Made by a program: the position numbers and the translations under genes. Below, in pieces: positions 54,515-64,000 of a stretch of 64,000 bases of DNA. The number at the start of each line of letters is the position of its first letter. The first letter of the stretch is position 1. The stretch lies in the NCBI GenBank assembly GCA_027922465.2, contig BQMF02000016.1:620001-684000 (forward strand). Direction: 5' to 3'. The stretch comes from Turritopsis dohrnii. Its lineage: Eukaryota; Cnidaria; Hydrozoa; Anthoathecata; Oceaniidae. The notes beneath the pieces were generated by a model. It was not told where the DNA came from and searched no databases. It worked only from the letters and a program-made list of their open reading frames with translations.

Positions 54515-56173
54515 TGGATTTCTGCGTAAGCAAGAAATACTTTACGATCGTCCGTGTTTTTCTGATTTTTTTTTTTCATCTTACTGTCCAAACCTACGCA
54601 TTTTTGTTTCTTAAATTTCATTGGTTCATAAAAAAGCCGTCTCAATCGTGATTGGTGCATAATGCCCGATTTCTACGAAAGGGTGCTAATAATAGCCACC
54701 TTAACTTCAATAGCGATAGTTTATTGGCTTGATTTCCGCCATGTGATCATCCAGGTATTTTTTGACTTTACGTTTGCACGCCGTTTGCATAATGGCAGAA
54801 GAAACCGAAGAAACCACCATAGGCTTCCACATTGATTGATCAATACTGAATAGATTTAAAGGAAGATTTAAGGGAGAAAGGGGAGAAATTGATAACTATC
54901 TTACAATGATTCTACTGCGTTCATTCTTTTCTAAAACAAGTTCTCAATGTTTTATAAAAACAGTGTGTGAAAAGGAATGCTTTTATCTTTTGGAAAATGT
55001 CTGGGATTCATTGAGCCTTTCTTAATACAAAATATCGTTTGTTTCATGTGTGGGTTGTAGTGCTTTTTAAGCTCTGGATACATACAGCTCAGCTCAGTTT
55101 CCTTTTCAGCTCCAACAACATACAAGAATGTCTTGTATGTATACCCTCTGCCTGTGCATCATTTTATGTTTGATGTTTCTCTAGCTATTTTAGCTTATTT
55201 ACTTGATAGTTCTTGGCTGCATTATCAATGTCTTGATTTAGGAATGGGGACTTACTATTTATGATAGGAAATTGAAACTTATATACCTTGATTGCCTGTA
55301 AATTCTAAATACTGGACATTCTTTAACTCAAATTTCTGCTTTCAGTTATGTTTGCTAATTTTGGTATAAAAGTTTAGGTCATATTTTTCATAATCTTAAT
55401 TTTTGTTTACTTTTTGTGTTTGCGAAGTCTTAGTAATTAGGAAGATTGACCGTACATACGTAATCAGTGTGATATCTGAAAGCATATAAATTTGATGTTA
55501 TTTTGTTCATTAAGTTTATTGGCAATTAATATAAGTTTCGTATTGTGTCAGTTATCCTTTCATAATGCCCTCACATGTATACGTAATTAAAAATTTAATG
55601 TTTTTTAAGTTTTTGAATAAATCTTTTCATGAAATTTAGTTCAGGTAATGCATGTTTCTAAATTAAAAAGATGGCAATGACAAATTGTACTCAAATTAAA
55701 GGACAAATTTCTGTTTTCAGTTATGTATGTTGATTTTGTATGTATATATAGATGTATTTTGTATCATTAAAATCTACGCTTTTCTTTTTGTGTTTGTGAA
55801 TTAGGAATTCTGATAAGAAGATTGACAAGACATATTGAATTCATAAATTCATAACATTTACATTGACTTACATGCATACTCATTGTCTTATATACCTGAA
55901 TTGATCACTGAATCCTTAATATCATTTCGTACCAACAAAATAAAGAACATTATGTCATTCAGATTAAGTTTATTGGTGTTTATTGGTATAAAGTTTTGCG
56001 TAGTGACAATTATGTTTTTTCCAGATTTTTTGGGAGTACAAGATCAGAAATTTAATAAATGTATATTGCGGAAATGATTAAGCCTTTCTTAAATTTCAAG
56101 AATGTCATAGTCTTTCTTATTTCATACTTCAGCTGATTTTGCAGAAATCCTTATGCCTGCAAGGGCATCTTGT
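54515..56173 (+). mobile_element. R1 repeat copy 3, full length
   Basis: GGATTTCTGC head at 54516-54525, complement GCAGAAATCC at 56141-56150, hairpin ATGCCTGCAAGGGCAT at 56153-56168, then CTTGTT. It is inserted between two T residues without an obvious target duplication, as in Helentron-type elements. It preserves the sequence (AATTTAATAAATGTATATTG, about 56045-56070) that is the empty site for the element pair in copy 1. Confidence 0.75.
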
Positions 56174-56186
56174 TCATTTTCCAACA

Positions 56187-56775
56187 AAGCCAATTTAGTG
56201 GAAATATGTCAATGTCATTACATCTGATAAAATTGCAAAATGTAAGAACTATCATTCTTCGTTATATCAGGGTGTATAATTCACACTTTCGAGGGGTTCG
56301 TTAGCACAAATGCTTCCTTTCAATGGAAAATATACATTTTTATTTTATTTTATTTATTAAAATTTATTTAACGTTAATTAGAAATATACAAAAATGAAAA
56401 TAAAAATAGAAGTTAAAAAAATGTACATTCATTTACAATGAGAGATTTGCATACCAAGAACGTCACTTTCACAAACATAAGGCGTGCAAGTAATTCAAAT
56501 TGTGAATGGACAACATGACACTAGAAAATTTTCGAGTATCGTTCCTTATGTTTTACATCAACGGGGGCAACTTTCACACTTCATTCATAAATGTTGTTAA
56601 CGGTCCGGCAAATAAGTTGATGAAAGTCCAAGGCAAATCGTTGTCAATATTTCACGTATATATAAAATATGTTTGTGTTGAATCACACATGTTTTATCTA
56701 AATGTTAACGCTTTCATCCACATGTCGAAGGTAAGGATCGATGGAGGACGTTGTGGGGTCAAGGGTCATGGATGA
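56187..56775 (+). pseudogene. Exon of the possible beta-helix protein, 3' part
   Basis: Resumes directly after R1 with FQQSQFSGNMSMSLHLIKLQ and NVRTIILRYIRVYNSHFRGV, then breaks. An ORF at 56506-56775 continues in similar style (NMTLENFRVSFLMFYINGG, FHTSFINVV, FIHMSKVRIDGGRCG). The rung-like spacing of N, F and G is like the 5' part, which supports a single exon split by the insertion. The frame has at least one further break near 56310. Confidence 0.35.
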
Positions 56776-57487
56776 CACAAGTGTTAGGAACACAGTATGA
56801 ATATGTTCAAACTGAAAATTGAAAAATTGGATATATTTAACAAAGCTTAAACTAGAATAAGTATTATAAATATAGAATATATGTCTGAACAAAGCAAAGT
56901 GAAAGGATGAGAAAGGAGAAGAAAACCTTACCAGCTTGCCTGAGTTAGAAATTGAATGATGAAAAGAAAAGATGTTGATGAAAGTATGTTGATTCCATGA
57001 CCATTCTTTGAAATGATGATAGGAAAGTGAAAGTGTATATAATTTATAGTGAGAAATCAGAAAACCACATATATAAAATACAGACCTAAAAAATACTGAC
57101 CAAAATTGATAAATTAATAAAATAAAATACTGACCTAGATATGACTTATACTACAGAACAAAATGACACAGAAATTGGCATAAAAACCCACACAAATAGA
57201 AAAGAACACCGAAAAACATGAAAAATAAGACCAAAATGAAAAACTACAGGGAACGTGTAAACAAATGACTAATGACTAACAAAATATAACAAATGACTAA
57301 CAAAATATTGAAAATAAAGGAAAATGCCTTTACAGACATGCAAAGTCAATAATGAATTTGCCAGAAGTAACATCTTTGTATTTGTATTTAAAGGACCAAC
57401 AATGATTATTCTATTTTGTATTTTGAGAATATATTTTGATTTATTTATAAATCTTCTTCAGCTCTATAAAATAACAAAGGTAAAATT
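56776..57487. other. A-rich stretch without recognised features
   Basis: Very A-rich with short degenerate direct repeats (AATGACTAACAAAATA near 57265-57310). ORF 57324-57506 overlaps the transposon end and is not supported. Confidence 0.4.
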
Positions 57488-58475
57488 AGCATGTAGCTTT
57501 AGCTAAAAATGCCCCCGCGCTCAAGCATTCCAAGCAGTCTTGTTGCTTTTTGTTATCTCTTAGTCCTATTGTTATCTCTTAGTCCTATGTCACACTGATG
57601 CTAATATACCTTTCAAAAAGTGTAAATAAGGTTTAACAAGTAACCTCAGAAAGCAATTGCTACAAACAAAAGAAACATGTGAACTAAAACCATGGATACG
57701 TATTTTTATAATAAAAGTAAGATTAAGATTCTGTAAGAGCCAAAAGAAAAAAATAACTTTTTCAAAAAAAAAAATTAAAGGGAAAAATCCTTAGAAATCT
57801 GCGTTTCAAACTTTGATTCGAAACAAAAAATAGCCAAAGTTTACAAAAAAAACAAGAAAAAAAAATAAAAATGTTTTATTGATCATGATCTTTGGAGGAC
57901 AGAAAGAAGAAAAACACGAAGAACGACAATTTGTAGGCTTTCCTTGCATACACAGAAATCCAATTAAAATCTTTAGTCAGCCCCCTCAAAAAATTGGTCA
58001 CTTTTCTTTCTTTCTCCAATTAAAATTTTTGTAAGGCAAGATCCGCCAAAAATCAGTGCATTGAATAATATTTATTGAATGAAAGATTTAGAGCTAAAAC
58101 ATATACAAAAATGGTGGACAAAATTCCAGATTTGAAGCTGTGCTTTAAAATCCTTGTCGTTCACTTCACAAAAGCAACACAAATGTAATATGAAAAATGT
58201 CTAAGCAATTTTAGCATACGAACTTCCTAAATAACATAGTATAATATAATAATAAACTAGCAAAATAAACATTCTGTCTCCCACCTACGGTGTCATGCTT
58301 TGACATGGAAAAAAGGCAAAGTCAGCTAATAATTGTATACCACCGTGTAACGTCAACATGAAAGTTGGAGGCGGATGATGAAGATGAAGAACAAAACCGC
58401 AAACTGACATTCGCCTATCTCGTGAAACTACTATGCCTCCTCGCTCGCTTACGCTCGCTGCGGGGGCAATAAATA
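57488..58475 (-). mobile_element. GCCCCCGC-ended element, copy 2 (inverted, without FB2)
   Basis: Starts AGCTAAAAATGCCCCCGCGC and ends CGCTGCGGGGGCAATAAATA. It is the reverse complement of 44275-45900 minus the 656-bp FB2 insert, with a small tandem duplication of TTATCTCTTAGTCCTA near 57555-57590. It serves as the empty-site reference for FB2. Confidence 0.82.
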
Positions 58476-58574
58476 AACAGTAATACTGAGTAAAAACATT
58501 TTATCATAGTAATAACAATAATAACAGTAATAATATATAATCTTAGAAGAGAAAAAGTGTTCCGTATTACTTGA

Positions 58575-59265
58575 TTGAATCTGCTAAAAGACAGAATTTT
58601 TTGCGAAGAGAAGTTTATAAAGATAACCTATTCAAAAAATGTTGAAGAGATTATATTACGTCAACAATTGTTGGAAAGTATCATGTGTACGTTGTTCGGC
58701 TTTTGTAACTTGAAAAACAATCAAGAGAAGAATGTGGTCGACTTTATATCCGGCTATTCATCGAAAATCCACAACTCGGAAGCACCTTATCGGAAGATGC
58801 TATGAAAAGTAACAATGACGAGTCGTTGGCTGGATTCACACAAAACGATAACATTGATGATGACAACGACGACAGTGCTTGTAATATCGAAGTGGAGCAT
58901 TTTTAAGTATCGCTTCCAAAATTGGAGAACGAAAATACAAGCAATGAATAGTGTGCAAGCTGAATTGCGAACTGAGTGGGAAGATTTTTCGTTCCGATAA
59001 CGATGTTGATTTGTTTGCACCTATTGACAATCCTGACGATTTCGTGCTTGAACGAAAACCTTTTGCCACAAGAGTAATTCCAACGTACGCCATAGAAATC
59101 AGCAGCGACGAAGATGAAGACCGAAAACCATTGGTAGCCACACATGTATCAAAAGAAGTGGTAGTTATAAGACGAATAAATAATGTAGCACTTACATTGA
59201 GTATTTCATATCTAAGCCACACAAAAATAAATAAACAAAGCAATAAATACTTAATGACTACTTAG
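58575..59265 (+). CDS. Acidic ORFs of unknown function
   Basis: 58575-58805 encodes 76 residues. In an overlapping frame about 58770-58910 encodes an acidic stretch (DNIDDDNDDSACNIEVEHF), and 58951-59265 encodes DVDLFAPIDNPDDF and EISSDEDEDRKP. The same general composition across frames suggests one gene with indels or an exon set. I do not recognise it. Its 3' end abuts the inverted-repeat element at 59256. Confidence 0.3.
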
Positions 59266-60282
59266 TTTCCAGACTCTCCGATAAGCAAGTTGCCTTGCGG
59301 CACCGTATCACCCCTTGTTCCTTCTTGTTCCTCCTTCTTTCCCCTTATTTCCCGTTATTCCCTATGTCAAGAAGATAAGTTATGGACTTGTTCCTCTAGA
59401 GGGCGTTACCTATGGGCGATAGTTATAGGCGTTAACCTTATTTTCCCTTCTTCCTTATTGTTCCTGCTTATTCCCCTTGTTCCCCGTTATTCCCCTTATG
59501 AAAGAGAAAAGTTTATGAACTTAAAAGAGGCTCGAAGGCACCTGTTCCGAGCAAAGAGTGACGTCATAACGGACTTGACTTAAGTCTGAATTAAGTCCAT
59601 AACTTATCTTCTTGACATGAGGAATAACGGGGAATAAGGAGGAATAAGGGGAAATAAGGGGAAACAACGGGTAACAAACAGGCAACACCCTCTAGAGGAC
59701 AAAGTCCATAACTGTGCTGCAAGACAACTCGCTAATCAGAGGGTCTGGAAACTAAGTAGTAAGATGACCTTCCTCTTATCGGTAGAAGGCAACGCCCACC
59801 CCATCCGCAGAGGAGCAGCAGCGCTATCTTGCTACCGCTTCTTCCCCCTTACCGCCCCTTGTTCCTCCTTATTCCCCCTTGTTCCTCCTTATTCCCCCTT
59901 GTTCCCCGTTATTCCCCTTGTCACAGAGAAAAGATTATAGACTTAACGGAGCAAAGTGTTACGTCATAGCGTACTTGACTTAAGTTTGAATTAAGTCCAT
60001 AACTTATCTTCTTGACATGGGGAATAACGGGGAATAAGGAGGAATAAGGGGAAATAAGGGGAAATAACGGGCAACAAACAGGCAACGCCATAACTAACAT
60101 CCTGCTCCCACCTTCCCTCGCCCTCTAGGTACCCCGTCTGGTAGAGCAAGTCCATAATTTATCTTCTTGGCATGGGAAATAACGGGGAATAAGGGGAAAC
60201 TAGGAGGAACAAGAAGGGACAAGGGGTGATAAGTTGCTGCAAGACAACTTGCTTATCGGAGAGTCTGGAAACTAAGTAGTTA
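59256..60282. mobile_element. Inverted-repeat element with GGGGAATAA-type arrays
   Basis: ACTACTTAGTTTCCAGACTC at the left reappears as its complement at the right (ending CTAAGTAGT at 60274-60282), followed inward by GATAAGCAAGTTG and its complement. Interior arms are arrays of TTCCCCTTATTCC-like words on the left and GGGGAATAAGGAGG-like words on the right, with extra inverted copies at about 59590-59760 and 59860-60060. It also contains GACGTCATA and CTAGAGGGCG blocks. No transposase was seen. It can fold extensively. Confidence 0.65.
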
Positions 60283-60450
60283 GATGACTTATTACTCCTA
60301 TCAAATTGCCTGGTAGTAGGTAACAAATTGTAACCAGATATTACAAGGTGCTGTAAAGGCCATTTGCTTATCGAAGGGTCAAAAGGTAGAATTAGGCGTG
60401 ATAAGGTGATTAAAATGCCGTAGGGGACTACAGATTGAAGAGGCAGATAT

Positions 60451-60741
60451 TCATTTTAAGTTTTTCTTCACTCTTAAATTTTCTTTACATTTCTTCAAAA
60501 GTACTATATGTTTTAAGTCTTTCAGCAACAGGTTATGTTTTTCCTTCCTTTTTAAGAAGATCAGCTTAGCCATCAGTCCTGTGGAGTCGGTTATATTTGC
60601 GAAATAAAATGGTCTTGGTCCTATTATTTGGCTTGCATCTAACAAACCTTTCAAGCATCGTCGATCTTCTTCACTTAGTTCAAACTTTGTGTGGATCTCC
60701 CCATTATTGGTAAACAGACATTTACGGAACTTGAAGAACAT
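60451..60741 (-). CDS. Small basic ORF downstream of the recombinase gene
   Basis: 96 residues, with FELSEEDRRCLKGLLDASQI and a Lys-rich C-terminus. Same strand as the recombinase and 120 bp downstream of it. No family recognised. It may be a second product of the same element or a chance ORF. Confidence 0.3.
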   Translation of the reverse strand: MFFKFRKCLFTNNGEIHTKFELSEEDRRCLKGLLDASQIIGPRPFYFANITDSTGLMAKLIFLKRKEKHNLLLKDLKHIVLLKKCKENLRVKKNLK

Positions 60742-60863
60742 CCTGATCTACCAACTGTTACTCGTAAAGAAAGCTGTTCCCCTTTAGTTAGTGCTTATGT
60801 ACTCATACAAAGTAACGAACTGTTTACAAATTTAACACAGACATAGTAGATAAATCTCGTATG

Positions 60864-62639
60864 TTAAATTAAGTTTAACTTCTTTGCTCTGATCATTAGA
60901 GTACTCGGTTTTCGTGAAGGATGAAAGCTATATTCCGGATCTCGTAAAATCGCTGTCCATTTTCCCTGACCATATCTTTTGATGCCATAGGAAAGAAACG
61001 AGTCTTCAGTAGCCGAAAATGCAGCCTTGCTTTGTCGTTTGATGCCTTTATTCTGTGGTTCTGCTGCAGCGGATAAGTTCTCGTTTAAAGCAATGTTAAG
61101 GCAGGATTTCGCTCGTTCATTTCTTCGGTCCACTCCATTACTGTCGAGTTCGTTAGAAGTTGATATCGTAAAATGATCGTCCAAACGATGGTTATTCGTA
61201 CATTCTTTGTCCATGGTTACCAGCTTTTCCATACACTGTTGACCCTGACGAGCTACTTCGGTTGATTGAAGTTTTTGATAATGTATTCTAGCTACGTGTG
61301 ATGTATGCTTTTGATCACGTGATAAAGCCGCTTGCTCACGTTCGTTCAGTTTACCCATGCTTTCCGTTTCGATAATCTGCCTGTATCTTGTCGGGTTTAT
61401 ATACTTTCCAATAGCCTGGTATACAATTCTTCCGAAAATATCACTTAACTGTTTTAGCTGGGTTCCATTCTTTGTTACCAAAACGTACTCACAGATAGGA
61501 TTTAGTCTAGTCCAAATACAAGCTATATACCCATTCAAAATATCAACCACTCTTTTCGAAATAATGAGAGTATCAAATCCATATTTATAATTTGTTTTGA
61601 ATCTTGTTTGATCGATAACACCGCCTTCACTTCCAACGCCACGTACCATTGCAACAGTTAAATACTGATATGTCATTGGTCGACTTGCTTTCACCATTAG
61701 AAACAGTACAGCTACAACAAACGAAGTGCTGAAAGACAAATCGTGTGCTGGAATGATGGCATTCGAATCACTAGCGTTAATCAATATCTGTGAAAATTTG
61801 TTGGCATGAAAAGGAATAACATTTTGTAAATCTTCCAGACTAGCCCAACAATTGATAGTTTCAAGGTATTCCTTGCTCAGTACTGTACTCCATTCAATCC
61901 TCATTTGCTTTGCTAAGCACTTTTTTACCCTGTCTAAGTAAATTTCAGCTGCAATGAATACAGGTATATTCTCGCTTTTAATTGCATTACTCCTTCTGAA
62001 GTCAAGCGTGTGAGAAATGGCGTTCATGTAGCCAATAATTCCAGAATGACCAAGTTTCCAAGTGTCCTTCAAGTAATCCACAAAGTCAGAAAGCATTGTA
62101 ATCGATCCAACGCAATAATCTATAACACATCCTGGTACGTCCCAGAGAATAGATACGTCATCGCAACAGAATTTCGCATACTTTAATAATTTGGCTGTTA
62201 TTTGTTCCGCTTGACACAAAGTTTTACCTCCTCCACCTGGACTTTGTAGCCATTTTGAAAACAGTTTTCCAACAGTACATGTTTTAACAAACATCGGCAT
62301 TGAAGAAGTGCAGCCTCGTTTTCGTTTACTTTGAGTGGATACTCGTGTTGCAAATTCAGGAAATATAGTGGTAACGTCAGGTTTCTCGTCAAAAAAGTAA
62401 AACCAACCATGCTTTGTATAAACGTGTTTTCTACGACCTCTTTGCGTTTTAAAGCCTTCGCTTTCACATGACTTCACAGGGCATATGTACACTCCATTGC
62501 TAGTAGTTTTTAAGGACAACCTTTTCGGTTTCCTTTCATTTCCAACAGCTTTTTGCCACATCTTCTTTGATAAAATGCGTCTTTTCAACATCTCTGTCAC
62601 GTAGTGAATCAGAAGATCAAGACGATCCCTTTTATGCAA
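60864..62639 (-). CDS. C2H2 finger / tyrosine recombinase-like / Myb-SANT protein
   Basis: 591 residues, uninterrupted. A C2H2 finger lies at 53-77 (C53, C58, H72, H77). Residues about 121-240 resemble a core-binding domain (LFSKWLQSPGGGGKT). The catalytic-like part spans about 300-460: R320 in KASRPMTYQYL, K348/K352, then NPTRYRQIIETES (N415 and R418 at the H-x-x-R position, with Asn for the first His), H445 in DQKHTSHVA and a candidate nucleophile Y454 in RIHYQK. A Myb/SANT domain of telobox-like type follows at about 540-588 (EDSFLSYGIKRYGQGKW, ILRDPEYSF, RAKKL). The R-H/N-x-x-R-H-Y order fits tyrosine recombinases such as Crypton and DIRS enzymes. I recall similar multi-copy proteins in cnidarian genomes. 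Whether it is transposon-borne or domesticated is open. Confidence 0.75.
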   Translation of the reverse strand: MHKRDRLDLLIHYVTEMLKRRILSKKMWQKAVGNERKPKRLSLKTTSNGVYICPVKSCESEGFKTQRGRRKHVYTKHGWFYFFDEKPDVTTIFPEFATRVSTQSKRKRGCTSSMPMFVKTCTVGKLFSKWLQSPGGGGKTLCQAEQITAKLLKYAKFCCDDVSILWDVPGCVIDYCVGSITMLSDFVDYLKDTWKLGHSGIIGYMNAISHTLDFRRSNAIKSENIPVFIAAEIYLDRVKKCLAKQMRIEWSTVLSKEYLETINCWASLEDLQNVIPFHANKFSQILINASDSNAIIPAHDLSFSTSFVVAVLFLMVKASRPMTYQYLTVAMVRGVGSEGGVIDQTRFKTNYKYGFDTLIISKRVVDILNGYIACIWTRLNPICEYVLVTKNGTQLKQLSDIFGRIVYQAIGKYINPTRYRQIIETESMGKLNEREQAALSRDQKHTSHVARIHYQKLQSTEVARQGQQCMEKLVTMDKECTNNHRLDDHFTISTSNELDSNGVDRRNERAKSCLNIALNENLSAAAEPQNKGIKRQSKAAFSATEDSFLSYGIKRYGQGKWTAILRDPEYSFHPSRKPSTLMIRAKKLNLI

Positions 62640-63144
62640 ATGTTTTAATTAGGAAACGTGTGAATTTCGACCAATCAAAAAGCTGTTCTTTTATTGCAAA
62701 CTTGCGGAAACTGACAGACCGAATTAAAGTGGTCAGCAGAAAGTTTTTAGGGTTTTCCACTTGTGTTCTGTATTATACACGACTGCATGATTTTTATAAT
62801 GATTACACCAATAGGAACATTCTGTCTCATATATAACGGAACAAGGCCTTCCGTACAAATACATTGCAAGTTAGCAGAATACAGAACAACATAGACCGTT
62901 TAGGATATTAAACATCGGTCTTGCAAAGACTTTTCTATTCTATAAAACATCGTGCATCTGAAAAAAACTTTAAAGGTCCCAAGAGTGCCTCAGAAATTGT
63001 TCCTTTTATAACAAAAGGAACTAACGAAATAGGAACACGTGCAAATGATAAAAATGTTTATGCTCCATTGCTTTGCAAATTTACTTATACAAAGGAACAA
63101 AATAAGTTTATACGCTATATAATCGTATAAAAGAAAAAGTGTTC

Positions 63145-63517
63145 CCTTTGTCAGGATTGTTCGTTGGTATTTGATAGAGCGATAAAAATAGATGGAAATG
63201 GAATCAAATATGAAGGCTTTACACTGACTCCGTGAAAAGCCATTAAAACGTGCTTTGAGAAGTTTTATTGTGCCGGCTTTCTCAGCGAAGTACAATGTTG
63301 TGACTGTTTAAAGTCCCTCAATCAGCTTGTGCCATTCTTTAGTTGTGTCACAATCTTGGAAAATCGCGGTTTAGACAACAGCAAACAAAAACATGATCCT
63401 GGCTTTGCCTTTTGGGAAGTATTGGATTGGCTAGATTCGTGTGCCGTCGATTTTGAAAATAAACGTTTGTGTGCTGGGTTGGACATTGATTCATGCAAAA
63501 AGGTAAAGGTGACTTCT
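63145..63517 (+). pseudogene. Cys-rich exon divergent from the recombinase gene
   Basis: The frame encodes CSLCQDCSLVFDRAIKIDGN, a TGA at 63233-63235, then TCFEKFYCAGFLSEVQCCDC and FWEVLDWLDSCAVDFENK, ending at a possible donor GTAAAG after DSCKK. Two C-x-x-C pairs suggest a zinc ribbon. No family recognised. It faces away from the recombinase across about 500 bp of AT-rich DNA. Confidence 0.35.
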
Positions 63518-63660
63518 ATCAGGAGAAAACAGAATGACGAGCTGCTGCTGCATAAAAACTTAAAATATGTAGTATGAATAAAAATATGTAAAACGCATAT
63601 AAAAGAGAAAAGAAGCAAAATGTATCAACTGCCTCCTCTCTTCCAGCTCCCGAAAACCAA

Positions 63661-64000
63661 TTTTACTTATGAGAAAAGATACCAAATACGTCAATTAATT
63701 AAGTCATTTGCTATAAATAACACACATGCGAATCCACTACGTCAGGTCTTGTTACATGAACCTTGCGAAATTGAATGGGCTTGTTACACGTTGTTACATC
63801 TTGTTACACCTTGTTACACTTTGTTACAACTTTACCTAGGAGAAAAGATTTCAGACACGTCACTCAATGACGTCGTTTGCTATAAATAACATATAGATAA
63901 ATCTTCTACGTCATGTGTTGTTACACATACCATGCTTATTTGTATAGGCTTGTTACACGTTGTTACATCTTGTTACATCTTGTTACACCTTGTTACAACT
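63661..64000. repeat. Tandem 168-bp repeat with CRE-like, TATA-like and GTTACA motifs
   Basis: Two units (63661-63828 and 63829-64000, running to the window edge). Each has GAGAAAAGAT, a TACGTCA or TGACGTC site, TTTGCTATAAATAAC, CTACGTCA and a closing (CTTGTTACAC)n array. The CRE-like sites next to a TATA-like box give a promoter-like look. Whether it is a satellite, an LTR-type region or a promoter is not clear. Confidence 0.65.

Noticed and set aside
58836..59243. Minus-strand ORFs of up to 135 codons over the acidic ORF region
   Set aside because: They lie opposite frames with clear acidic coding character and show no motifs of their own.

Overview
The window is AT-rich, repeat-dense eukaryotic DNA with intron-containing genes. 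The mix of elements points to an invertebrate metazoan, most likely a cnidarian: CR1/L2-type and Penelope-like retroelements, a Helentron-type rolling-circle element, 2A-like peptides in transposons, NIDO-domain and NRF-6-like genes, and a zinc-finger/tyrosine-recombinase/Myb protein. That placement is an inference from family content and cannot be proved from the window alone.

Layout. 1-6.4 kb: decayed autonomous Helentron on the minus strand (Rep, Pif1-type helicase, endonuclease, and a separate 2A-bearing cysteine-protease-like protein). 6.8-11.4 kb: head-to-tail copies of a dispersed repeat (here R1) that looks like a non-autonomous Helentron derivative, interrupted by a tandem pair of another element. 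11.4-23.6 kb: mostly non-coding, with a 2.5 kb inverted-repeat element carrying GAGTCA-motif arrays and a zinc-finger ORF, and scattered exon-like ORFs. 23.6-27.9 kb: a CR1/L2-type LINE with one intact 1120-residue ORF. 27.9-43.1 kb: a host gene on the minus strand encoding at least three NIDO domains, a Thr/Pro-rich linker and a C-terminal membrane segment. Its introns hold a 32-bp minisatellite, a Penelope-like element, a fold-back element and a mariner-type MITE. 44.3-49.9 kb: remnants of an NRF-6-like acyltransferase gene (minus) with a nonsense codon, a frameshift, missing exons and transposon insertions. 50.5-52.1 kb: decayed LINE. 52.6-53.2 kb: nested MITEs. 53.9-56.8 kb: a broken exon of a possible beta-helix protein split by an R1 copy. 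57.5-64 kb: an inverted copy of the 44-46 kb element, a G/A-rich inverted-repeat element, the recombinase gene, a Cys-rich exon and a promoter-like tandem repeat.

How it fits together. Two host loci (multi-NIDO membrane protein and NRF-6-like gene) are embedded in nested transposons. Several insertions can be dated relative to each other because an unfilled copy, an interrupted ORF or a target duplication is visible: the LINE lies 18 bp past the NIDO stop codon, a TTAA-flanked MITE splits the Penelope endonuclease, a fold-back element sits inside the 44-46 kb element, and R1 lies inside an exon. The strongest candidates for something little described are the C2H2/tyrosine-recombinase/Myb protein and the two fold-back elements whose ends are built from tandem units sharing a TGTCGCAA core.
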